A DNA stretch of 9,878 bases, from contig UQPY01000071.1 in NCBI GenBank assembly GCA_900542965.1, positions 1 through 9,878 on the forward strand, given 5' to 3'. Numbering within the stretch: the first letter of the stretch is position 1; each line of letters begins with the position of its first letter. Below the pieces are notes generated by a model. That model saw only the letters and a program-made list of their open reading frames with translations. It was not told the origin of the DNA and made no database searches. The stretch comes from an uncultured Collinsella sp. Its GTDB lineage: Bacteria; Actinomycetota; Coriobacteriia; Coriobacteriales; Coriobacteriaceae. A program made the position numbers and the translations under genes. This document shows positions 1 to 6,370 of this stretch, in pieces.

Positions 1-211
1 GCCCTCGCGGCCTAGTCGCTATTTAGGGCGTCCAAGATTTGGGACGCAGTTCATTTGTTGCCAGCGCGGGCTTTTGCTGTTGCGGCGAAATGCTGCCGGC
101 AGCTGGGGACGTTCCTATTGTGCCGGCACCCTGGGACACTCCTTGGATGTTCCGCATGCGACGGAGGGAACGGATCATTTTGTCGAGGGGCGGGCGGCTG
201 TTTCGGTCCTC
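1..211. other. Non-coding stretch left of the repeat array
   Basis: I see no convincing gene here; the open frames on both strands have no ribosome binding site and no recognisable protein motifs. Short dyads are visible: GCGTCC at 28-33 pairs with GGACGC at 42-47, a perfect 12-bp palindrome lies at 92-103, and GTGCCGGCAC lies at 120-129. The segment at 41-51 (GGGACGCAGTT) and the segment from about 166 resemble parts of the palindromic units that follow, so this stretch may hold decayed copies of the same repeat. Confidence 0.5.
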
Positions 212-420
212 GGGGAAACCGCGTCCCGTTTCGAGAGCAGATTCCGGGCCGCAGTTTCCCCGAGGGCCCCATTGGGAAATTGCATCCCAGTCTGAGCGCC
301 GATTCCGGGCTGCAGTTTCCGCTAGATGCCTCAACCGGAAAGCTCATCCCGTTTAGGTGTTCCAGAGTGGGATGCGGTTTCCGCAGCAGGCCCGTCTGGG
401 AAGCAATGGCCCAGAATTCC
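212..420. repeat. Tandem array of ~62-bp near-palindromic repeat units
   Basis: Units begin with (G)GGAAA or GGGAAG near 213, 274, 336 and 398, a regular spacing of 61-62 bp. Each of the first three is an imperfect inverted repeat. In unit 1 the left arm at 211-228 (CGGGGAAACCGCGTCCCG) matches the reverse complement of 245-262 at 16 of 18 positions. In unit 2, 275-290 pairs with 305-320 at about 13 of 16. In unit 3, 337-352 pairs less well with 367-382. The fourth unit is truncated (GGGAA at 398-402, TTCCC at 416-420). The array lies directly upstream of the feoAB promoter. It looks like a non-coding intergenic repeat family; a function in transcript processing or termination is possible but not shown. 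Confidence 0.75.
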
Positions 421-439
421 CATCGCAGCGATCTGTCGA

Positions 440-469
440 TTGAACGTCGTTGTGTGTTCGCGCTATCAT
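440..469 (+). promoter_or_regulatory. Predicted sigma-70-type promoter of feoAB
   Basis: A -35-like TTGAAC (440-445) and a -10-like TATCAT (464-469) are separated by 18 bp. Transcription would start near 476, immediately before the two dyad operators at 485-517. The position about 90 bp ahead of the feoAB start codon and the adjacent operators support the call; it rests on motif matching alone. Confidence 0.55.
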
Positions 470-484
470 GCATGGTTACAATTG

Positions 485-517
485 GTTAGCCATGGCAAAC
501 GGTTAGCCATGGTGAAC
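485..517. promoter_or_regulatory. Two tandem dyad operators ahead of feoAB (probable metal-regulator site)
   Basis: Two near-identical 16-bp sequences lie 17 bp apart: GTTAGCCATGGCAAAC (485-500) and GTTAGCCATGGTGAAC (502-517). Each is a dyad of the form GTT-nn-CCATGG-nn-AAC. Both are preceded by G, giving GGTTAGCC, which resembles one half of the DtxR/IdeR iron box (TTAGGTTAGSCTAACCTAA); the other half matches poorly. An extra GGTTA occurs at 474-478. Their position just downstream of the predicted transcription start suits repression by a DtxR- or Fur-type regulator when iron is plentiful. The regulator's identity is inference. Confidence 0.5.
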
Positions 518-542
518 ATAAATACAACGCCCTGTGGGCGCC

Positions 543-550
543 GGGGGAGG
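543..550 (+). promoter_or_regulatory. Ribosome binding site that sets the feoAB start
   Basis: GGGGGAGG ends 9 nt before the GTG at 560. The in-frame ATG at 509 lies inside the second operator and has no Shine-Dalgarno sequence, so this site favours the GTG start, which also coincides with the beginning of the FeoA domain. Confidence 0.7.
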
Positions 551-559
551 AACACGGAC

Positions 560-2920
560 GTGAAGCTCGATACACTCGAGATTGGAAAGGACGCCGTTGT
601 CGCATCGGTGGCATCGGACGATCAGGCACTCCGACAGCATATTTTGGACATGGGTCTAACGCCGGGTACCGAAGTCACCATGATGAAGTACGCCCCCATG
701 GGCGATCCGCTCGAGATCCGCCTGCGTGGCTACGAGTTGACACTGCGCAAGGACGATGCCGCTCGCATCGAGCTCGTGGGTATTCACGACACCGATACGG
801 GTCCGCGCGCTAACGCCGCAATCGGCACGACGGAGCATCCGGCCCTGGGCGAGGGGACGTATTCGCCCCGTGCGGCAAAGACGGCCGTGCCCGAGGGCGC
901 GCCGCTGCACTTTGCCCTCGCCGGCAACCAAAACTGCGGCAAGACCACGTTATTCAACCAGCTGACGGGCTCCAACCAGCACGTCGGTAACTTTCCCGGC
1001 GTGACGGTCGACCGCAAAGATGGCACCATCCGCAACCACCCCGAGGCGAACGTTACCGACCTGCCTGGTATTTATTCGCTGTCGCCGTACACAGGTGAAG
1101 AGGTCGTGAGCCGTCAGTTCATCCTCGACGAGCGCCCGGACGCCATCATCGATATCATCGACGCAACCAACATCGAGCGCAATCTGTACCTGACGTTGCA
1201 GCTTATGGAGCTTGACCGCCCCATGGTCATCGCGCTCAACATGATGGACGAGGTGACGGCCAACGGCGGCGCCGTAGACGTCAATCTGCTCGAGAGCCTG
1301 TTGGGCGTGCCTGTTGTCCCCATTAGCGCTGCCCGCAACGAGGGCATCGGCGAGCTGGTGGATCATGCCTTGCACGTGGCGCGGTTCCGCGAGCGCCCCG
1401 GTCGCCTGGACTTCTGTGCGCCCGACGGTCCGGACGGCGGTGCGCTGCATCGCTGCATCCACGGTATTGCTAACCTGATCGAGGACCATGCCGTGACGGC
1501 GCACATCCCGGTGCGCTTTGCGGCGACCAAGCTGGTCGAGGGCGATGAGCTGGTAACCGAGGCGCTTCACCTGGATCGCAATGAGCTCGACGCTATCGAG
1601 CACATTATTACCCAGATGGAGGGCGAGGCCGGCACCGACCGCCTGTCTGCGCTGGCCGATATGCGTTTTAGCTTTATCGGCGACGTGTGTGGGCGTTGCG
1701 TCGTCAAGCCGCACGAGAGCCGCGAGCACGTGCGCTCCGTCAAGATTGACCGCATCCTGACAGGTCGTTACACAGCCATTCCGGCGTTTCTGGTGATCAT
1801 GGGCCTCGTCTTTTGGCTGACGTTTGGCGTGATCGGCGCGGCGTTGCAGGGACTCATGGAGGACGGTATCGCTGCCATCATCGCCTCGGCCGATGCGGGC
1901 CTCAAGGCGTTCGGCACCAACGACGTAGTGCGCTCGCTGGCTGTCGACGGCGTGCTTACGGGCGTGGGCAGCGTGCTGACCTTCCTGCCGATTATCGTCG
2001 TGCTCTTTTTGTTCCTCTCCATTCTGGAAGACTCGGGCTACATGGCGCGCGTTGCCTTTGTCATGGATAAGGTGCTGCGTCGCTTTGGCCTGTCGGGCCG
2101 CAGCTTCGTGCCCATGCTCGTCGGTTTTGGCTGCACCGTGCCGGCTATCATGTCGACCCGTACGCTCCCATCCGAGCACGACCGCAAGATGACGGTCATG
2201 CTCACGCCGTTTATGAGCTGCTCGGCCAAGCTGCCGGTCTACGGCCTGCTGTGCGGGGCGTTTTTCCCACAGGCGACAGTTCCCGCTATGGTCTCGCTCT
2301 ATCTGATTGGCATTGCGGTCGGTTGCATCGCGGCTTTGGTGCTCAATCGCACGGCATTTAAGGGTGACCCGGTGCCGTTTATCATGGAGCTTCCCAATTA
2401 CCGCCTGCCGAGCGTCAAGACGACGGTGATGCTGGCATGGGATAAGGCCAAGGACTTTATTACCAAGGCCTTTACCATTATCTTTGCCGCTACCGTGGTC
2501 ATCTGGTTCCTCCAGACGTTCGATATCCGCTTTAATGTGGTCGCCGATCAGTCGCAGAGTCTGCTTGCCGGCCTGGGTAGCATCATCGCTCCGCTGCTGG
2601 CGCCGCTCGGCTTTGGCGACTGGCGTGCGTCGACGGCGCTCGTCACCGGACTTATTGCCAAAGAGAGTGTCATCTCGACCCTCACCGTGCTTTTGGGTGC
2701 AACGTCACCCGCGGCACTGTCGACCATGTTTTCGCCGTTCACCGCCTATGTGTTCCTGGTCTTTACGCTGCTGTACCCGCCCTGCGTGGCTGCCATCGGT
2801 GCCGTTAAGAGCGAGCTAGGCGCGCGCTATGCCGTTGCCGTGTTCGCGTTTCAGGTGGCAGTCGCCTGGATTGTCGCGTTTGTCGTGCATTCGGCTGGTA
2901 TATTGCTGGGGCTGGCTTAG
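560..2920 (+). CDS. feoB: Fused FeoA-FeoB ferrous iron transport protein
   Basis: This predicted inner-membrane Fe(II) importer has 786 aa. Residues 1 to about 75 form a FeoA (SH3-like) domain. A short linker leads to the FeoB G-domain: P-loop GNQNCGKT at 122-129, DLPG (G3) at 167-170, NMMD (G4) at 227-230 and SAA (G5) at 256-258. From about residue 400 the protein is a polytopic membrane domain with the paired Gate motifs GFGCTVPA (522-529) and SCSAKLP (553-559), whose cysteines are typical of FeoB permeation sites. The late LLYPPCVAAIGAVKSE segment is also characteristic. In many bacteria FeoA is a separate protein of about 75 aa; here both are one polypeptide. No FeoC-like gene follows. 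The GTG start is chosen because of the upstream GGGGGAGG and because the FeoA homology begins there, although the frame is open back to 326. Regulation by iron is suggested by the operators at 485-517. Confidence 0.95.
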   Translation: MKLDTLEIGKDAVVASVASDDQALRQHILDMGLTPGTEVTMMKYAPMGDPLEIRLRGYELTLRKDDAARIELVGIHDTDTGPRANAAIGTTEHPALGEGTYSPRAAKTAVPEGAPLHFALAGNQNCGKTTLFNQLTGSNQHVGNFPGVTVDRKDGTIRNHPEANVTDLPGIYSLSPYTGEEVVSRQFILDERPDAIIDIIDATNIERNLYLTLQLMELDRPMVIALNMMDEVTANGGAVDVNLLESLLGVPVVPISAARNEGIGELVDHALHVARFRERPGRLDFCAPDGPDGGALHRCIHGIANLIEDHAVTAHIPVRFAATKLVEGDELVTEALHLDRNELDAIEHIITQMEGEAGTDRLSALADMRFSFIGDVCGRCVVKPHESREHVRSVKIDRILTGRYTAIPAFLVIMGLVFWLTFGVIGAALQGLMEDGIAAIIASADAGLKAFGTNDVVRSLAVDGVLTGVGSVLTFLPIIVVLFLFLSILEDSGYMARVAFVMDKVLRRFGLSGRSFVPMLVGFGCTVPAIMSTRTLPSEHDRKMTVMLTPFMSCSAKLPVYGLLCGAFFPQATVPAMVSLYLIGIAVGCIAALVLNRTAFKGDPVPFIMELPNYRLPSVKTTVMLAWDKAKDFITKAFTIIFAATVVIWFLQTFDIRFNVVADQSQSLLAGLGSIIAPLLAPLGFGDWRASTALVTGLIAKESVISTLTVLLGATSPAALSTMFSPFTAYVFLVFTLLYPPCVAAIGAVKSELGARYAVAVFAFQVAVAWIVAFVVHSAGILLGLA

Positions 2921-2963
2921 TTATTTATTGACGGCGCAACCTCTATGTACCGAATTGTTTTCG

Positions 2964-2994
2964 GCCCCGCATCTGTTGCTGACGGATGCGGGGC
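2964..2994 (+). terminator. Hairpin after feoAB, probable weak terminator
   Basis: GCCCCGCATC (2964-2973) pairs perfectly with GATGCGGGGC (2985-2994), giving a 10-bp stem with an 11-nt loop, 44 bp after the feoAB stop. The following bases (TGTTGCTATATAAT) contain no clean U tract, so intrinsic termination may be inefficient. The loop and right arm overlap the predicted promoter of the next gene. Confidence 0.5.
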
Positions 2995-3008
2995 TGTTGC
3001 TATATAAT
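2979..3008 (+). promoter_or_regulatory. Predicted promoter of the sotB-like gene
   Basis: A perfect -10 TATAAT lies at 3003-3008. A CTGACG -35-like element lies at 2979-2984, 18 bp upstream, inside the loop of the feoAB hairpin. Transcription would start near 3015, giving a leader of about 27 nt before the ATG at 3042. Confidence 0.6.
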
Positions 3009-3041
3009 CGCCTCCGCTCAAAATGATTGGAGACGTTATAT

Positions 3042-4238
3042 ATGAGTCAGGCAAGGCAAGACGGTATCGCGCTCAAGCAGTGGCTCCCGCTTATCGGGCT
3101 CGCCTGTTGCGCGTTCGTGTTCAACACGTCGGAGTTTATGCCCATCGGCCTTCTGACTGATATTGCCGCGTCGTTCTCGCTCACCGAGGCCCAGGCAGGC
3201 ATCATGATTTCGGTCTACGCCTGGGGCGTCATGCTGCTGTCACTGCCGCTTATGGTGTTTGCCTCGCGTTTTGAATTCAAGCGGATGCTGCTCGGCGTGC
3301 TCGCCGTGTTCTCCTTGGGCCAGTTCCTGTCCGCTGTGGCACCGACATATCCCATCCTGGTCTGTGCGCGCCTGGTGGTCGCCTGCGCGCATGCCGTGTT
3401 CTGGTCAGTCGCCTCGATTATGGCCTCGCGCCTGGTCGACACCCGTCACGGGGCGCTCGCCATCAGCATGATCGCCACGGGCTCGTCCATCGCACAGATC
3501 TTTGGCCTGCCGATCGGCCGCGCCATCGGCCTGGCCGTGGGCTGGCGCATGACGTTTGCCGTGGTCGGGGCTTTTTCTGCCGTCGCGGTGGTGTACCAGG
3601 CCGCCGTGTTCCCGGCCATGCCGGCGGGCGAGCGCTTTACCGTCAAACAGCTGCCCGAGCTGCTCAAGAACCCGTTCCTGATCGCGCTCTACGCGGTCAC
3701 GGTTTTTATGGCGACCGGCTACTACGCGGGTTACAGCTATATCGAGCCGTTCCTGGCACAGGTCGCGCACGTCGACGCAAGCGCTATTACCATGACGTTG
3801 ACGGCGTTCGGCTGCTCTGGTCTGCTCGGAAGCTGGCTGTTCGGCCGCCTGTTCGACGGGCACCGGTTCCCGTTCTTGGCTATCACGCTCTCCGGCGTGC
3901 CGGTGGCCCTGCTGCTCATGGGTCCGGTTGCACCGTCGCTCGTCGCCGTTCTCGCTGTTTGCGCGCTATGGGGCTGCTGCGCCACGGCCTTTAACGTGGC
4001 GTTCCAGGCCGAGCTTATCAAGTACACGCCGTCGGACTCGTCGGCTGTCGCTATGTCGATTTTCTCGGGCCTGTTCAATCTCGGTATTGGAACAGGCACG
4101 GCGATTGGTGGCGCCGTGGTGTCGGGCCCGGGCATCGCTTGGATCGGCTACGCGGGCGGCACGATCGCCGTCGTGGGCGTCATCCTCGCTATCACGGTGC
4201 TATTCCCGGCCATACGCCGCGCAAAGCTCGTCGCCTAA
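3042..4238 (+). CDS. sotB: MFS sugar efflux transporter, SotB/YdeA type
   Basis: This 398-aa protein is a probable proton-driven exporter of sugars or related compounds with 12 membrane spans in the cytoplasmic membrane. It resembles E. coli SotB (about 396 aa) along its whole length as I recall that sequence: FNTSEFMPIGLLTDIA at 27-42, the ISVYAWGVMLLSLP segment at 56-69, HAVFWS at 117-122, the GLPIGR motif with GWRMTF at 155-172, YSYIEPF at 231-237, and the FSGLFNLGIGTG segment in the C-terminal half. The ATG at 3042 is preceded by GGAGA (3029-3033) with 8-nt spacing; an in-frame TTG at 3027 lies before this site and is not the likely start. The gene has its own promoter overlapping the feoAB hairpin and is not obviously in an operon. 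The actual substrate cannot be read from sequence: SotB relatives export arabinose or IPTG-like sugars, and other members of this branch export drugs. Confidence 0.85.
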   Translation: MSQARQDGIALKQWLPLIGLACCAFVFNTSEFMPIGLLTDIAASFSLTEAQAGIMISVYAWGVMLLSLPLMVFASRFEFKRMLLGVLAVFSLGQFLSAVAPTYPILVCARLVVACAHAVFWSVASIMASRLVDTRHGALAISMIATGSSIAQIFGLPIGRAIGLAVGWRMTFAVVGAFSAVAVVYQAAVFPAMPAGERFTVKQLPELLKNPFLIALYAVTVFMATGYYAGYSYIEPFLAQVAHVDASAITMTLTAFGCSGLLGSWLFGRLFDGHRFPFLAITLSGVPVALLLMGPVAPSLVAVLAVCALWGCCATAFNVAFQAELIKYTPSDSSAVAMSIFSGLFNLGIGTGTAIGGAVVSGPGIAWIGYAGGTIAVVGVILAITVLFPAIRRAKLVA

Positions 4239-4253
4239 TCACGTCCCCTCATC

Positions 4254-4320
4254 AGTTGCGGTGAAATACGGACTGCTGGGTCCAATAAACCCGGCAAACA
4301 GTCCGTATTTCACCGCAACT
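4254..4320. repeat. Perfect 22-bp inverted repeat (67-bp hairpin element)
   Basis: The 22 bases at 4254-4275 (starting AGTTGCGGTGAAAT) are the exact reverse complement of 4299-4320. The 23-nt loop contains a small inner stem (GGGT/ACCC). It starts 15 bp after the sotB stop. A U tract is lacking on both sides, so a simple intrinsic terminator is unlikely on the plus strand; a dispersed palindromic repeat or miniature element, possibly stabilising the sotB mRNA 3' end, fits better. No convincing target-site duplication flanks it. Confidence 0.75.
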
Positions 4321-4326
4321 TAGAAA

Positions 4327-4357
4327 GGGGCTGGGGCAGCTAAAAGAGCCCTGTCCC
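4327..4357. repeat. Imperfect hairpin between sotB and the glucan hydrolase
   Basis: GGGGCTGGGGC (4327-4337) can pair with GCCCTGTCCC (4348-4357), with one bulge and one mismatch, around an A-rich loop. No U run follows on the plus strand. It directly follows the perfect inverted repeat and may be part of the sotB 3' end or of the leader upstream of the next gene. Confidence 0.35.
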
Positions 4358-4379
4358 AAATTAGCTACCCTGCCGGGCA

Positions 4380-4385
4380 TACAAT
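4380..4385 (+). promoter_or_regulatory. Candidate -10 element for the GH13 gene
   Basis: TACAAT matches the -10 consensus at five of six positions, about 36 bp upstream of the start codon. I do not see a good -35 at 16-18 bp spacing, so the promoter is weakly supported or needs an activator. Confidence 0.3.
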
Positions 4386-4420
4386 GGATGTCGTTGTGTT
4401 GAGCTTACCGGGAGGTTGCT

Positions 4421-5797
4421 ATGTGGGCATACGAGACGACGTTCTATCAAATCTATCCGCTGGGCTTTTGCGGAGCTCCGCGCGAAAACGCCGCACCCGT
4501 TGCCGAGGATGAGCTTGCCCAAGCTGCCGGCACCGCGCCCAACCCCGATGCGCCCATCATGAAGATCGCCCAATGGGCCGACTACCTGCAAAAACTCGGT
4601 ATTGGCGCTGTGCTGATCAACCCGCCGCTCGAGTCTGATAGCCACGGCTACGACACGCGCAGCCTGCGCCATATCGACCGTCGCTTGGGTGGGGATGCCG
4701 ACTTTGCCGCCGTGTGCGAGACACTGCATGCCCACGGCATCCGCGTGGTGCTCGACGCCGTCTTCAACCACGTCGGTCGCGGCTTTTGGGCCTTCCGCGA
4801 TGTGCAGGAGCGTAAGTGGGACTCGCCGTACAAGGACTGGTTCCACATTAGCTTTGACGGCGACTCCTGCTATGGCGACGGCTTTTGGTACGAGGGCTGG
4901 GAAGGCCATTTTGAGCTCGTGAAGCTCAACCTGCAAAACCCCGCCGTGGTCGATTACCTGCTCGAGTCCGTGCGCCGCTGGGCCGAGGTCTTTGGCGTCG
5001 ACGGCCTGCGCTTGGACGTCGCCTATATGCTCGATCGCGATTTTATGCGCCGCCTGCATACTTTTACCCGTGAGCTCAAGCCCGACTTTGTGCTGATTGG
5101 TGAGACGCTCCACGGCGACTACAACCAGATCGTCAACGACGAGATGCTTGACTCCTGCACCAACTACGAGTGCTACAAGGGCCTGTACTCCAGCTTTAAC
5201 TCGGTCAACATGTTCGAGATTGCCCACTCGCTGCATCGCCAGTTTGGCGGTGACCCGTGGTGCATTTATCGCGGCAAGCATCTGCTGTCGTTTGTCGACA
5301 ACCACGATGTGCCGCGCCTGGCGAGCATTCTTACCGACAAGTCCTGTCTGCGCCCCGCTTATGGCATGCTCTTTGGCATGTCGGGCATCCCGTGCGTCTA
5401 CTATGGCAGCGAGTGGGGGATTCCTGGCGAAAAGGGCGGCCCCGATGGCGATTGGGCGCTGCGACCTGCGCTCGATGAGCCTGTGCCCAACGAGCTGACG
5501 GCCTTCATCAAGCAGCTCGCGCACCTGCGCTCGGCAGACGACGCGGCGGCCCGTGCCCTCAACTATGGTGCCTATCGCAACGTGGTGATCCAGAACAAGC
5601 AGCTGCTGTTCGAGCGCGCCTGTGACGGCGCGACGGTGCTCGTGGCGGTGAACGCCGTGGGCGAGCCTTACACCTTTGGAGCCGGCGAGCTCAACGGCTC
5701 CTTCGTCGACCTGCTTGCCGACGATGCGCCCACGGTCGAGCTTACGGGTACCCTCGAGCTTGCACCCTATGAGGTGCGCTATCTACTGAGGGCCTAG
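4421..5797 (+). CDS. GH13 alpha-amylase family glycoside hydrolase (cytoplasmic)
   Basis: This 458-aa enzyme should cleave alpha-glucosidic bonds in maltodextrin-like glucans. It has the (beta/alpha)8 barrel signatures in order: region I DAVFNH at 112-117; region II GLRLDVA at 195-201 with nucleophile Asp199; region III with the acid/base Glu228 (IGETLHG); region IV VDNHD with Asp296. The catalytic triad is complete. The N-terminus FYQIYPLGF is typical of the family, and a short C-terminal beta domain ends the protein. No signal peptide is seen, so it should act in the cytoplasm on imported oligosaccharides. GGAGG (4411-4415) lies 5 nt before the ATG. The gene is followed after only 3 nt by the deoxyinosine glycosylase gene, so the two are probably cotranscribed. 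Exact specificity (alpha-glucosidase, maltodextrin glucosidase, neopullulanase-like) is not decided by the sequence. Confidence 0.9.
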   Translation: MWAYETTFYQIYPLGFCGAPRENAAPVAEDELAQAAGTAPNPDAPIMKIAQWADYLQKLGIGAVLINPPLESDSHGYDTRSLRHIDRRLGGDADFAAVCETLHAHGIRVVLDAVFNHVGRGFWAFRDVQERKWDSPYKDWFHISFDGDSCYGDGFWYEGWEGHFELVKLNLQNPAVVDYLLESVRRWAEVFGVDGLRLDVAYMLDRDFMRRLHTFTRELKPDFVLIGETLHGDYNQIVNDEMLDSCTNYECYKGLYSSFNSVNMFEIAHSLHRQFGGDPWCIYRGKHLLSFVDNHDVPRLASILTDKSCLRPAYGMLFGMSGIPCVYYGSEWGIPGEKGGPDGDWALRPALDEPVPNELTAFIKQLAHLRSADDAAARALNYGAYRNVVIQNKQLLFERACDGATVLVAVNAVGEPYTFGAGELNGSFVDLLADDAPTVELTGTLELAPYEVRYLLRA

Positions 5798-5800
5798 CCC

Positions 5801-6370
5801 ATGCCTGTGTCTGACGAGGGCTATCAACATATTGAGCATGGGTTTGAACCCGTGTTTGACGAGCGCTCGCGCGTTTTGGTGCTGGGGTCGTTTCCCTCGG
5901 TGCTCTCGCGTGCCAATGCTTTCTACTATGGCAATCCGCAGAACCGCTTTTGGCGGGTCACGGCGGCGTGTCTCGGTGTGCCTGTGCCGCCCAACGAGGG
6001 TGATCTTTTGGCAAACGGTGAGCCCGCGACGCTCGATGTCTCCATTGCCGCCAAGCGATCCATGCTGCTGAACGGCGGCGTAGCCCTGTGGGATGTGATC
6101 GAGAGTTGTGACATTAAGGGTTCGAGTGACGCGAGCATTCGCAACGTTGTACCGGCACATATCGAGCGCATTACCGATGCCGCGCCGATCGAGGTCGTTG
6201 TCTGTAACGGCGGTACGGCAGGGCGACTCTACAAACGCTACTTACAAGATCGGACGGGGTTGCCCGCCGTCGTCCTGCTCTCGACAAGTCCTGCTAATGC
6301 CGCCTGGCGCCTGGAGCGGCTTGTTGAGCGGTGGAGCGGCGCCGCTGATTGGCAGGCTTTTTCGATTTAG
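5801..6370 (+). CDS. DNA-deoxyinosine (hypoxanthine-DNA) glycosylase, UDG superfamily
   Basis: This 189-aa base-excision repair enzyme is predicted to remove hypoxanthine formed by adenine deamination. It belongs to the uracil-DNA glycosylase superfamily, the HDG branch (family 6). The evidence is motif 1 GSFPS at 29-33, the segment FYYGNPQNRFW at 41-51 that holds the conserved Asn and aromatic residues of the pocket, and the second motif STSPANAA at 161-168. The length suits the family. The ATG lies 3 nt after the stop of the glucan hydrolase gene, and its Shine-Dalgarno GAGGG (5788-5792) is inside the end of that gene, so translation is probably coupled. Its stop codon overlaps that of the convergent gene on the other strand. 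The link to sugar metabolism is probably only shared transcription. Confidence 0.85.
   Translation: MPVSDEGYQHIEHGFEPVFDERSRVLVLGSFPSVLSRANAFYYGNPQNRFWRVTAACLGVPVPPNEGDLLANGEPATLDVSIAAKRSMLLNGGVALWDVIESCDIKGSSDASIRNVVPAHIERITDAAPIEVVVCNGGTAGRLYKRYLQDRTGLPAVVLLSTSPANAAWRLERLVERWSGAADWQAFSI

Noticed and set aside
1..15. Possible 3' end of an upstream gene (reads A-L-A-A-stop in frame 1)
   Set aside because: Five codons are too few to tell a true gene end from chance.
212..420. CRISPR array
   Set aside because: The repeats are imperfect over the whole 62-bp period, there are no unique equal-length spacers, and no cas gene is present.
326..559. Upstream extension of the feoAB reading frame (78 extra codons)
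   Set aside because: It runs through the palindromic repeats, promoter and operators, has no ribosome binding site and no homology to FeoA; the GTG at 560 with GGGGGAGG is far better.
950..2179. Long minus-strand open frame (409 codons) inside feoAB
   Set aside because: It is antisense to a clear FeoB sequence, and its His/Arg/Asp-rich translation is a typical shadow of high-GC coding DNA.
4361..5524. Long minus-strand open frame (387 codons) across the GH13 gene
   Set aside because: It is a shadow of the well-supported hydrolase gene, with no ribosome binding site or motifs of its own.
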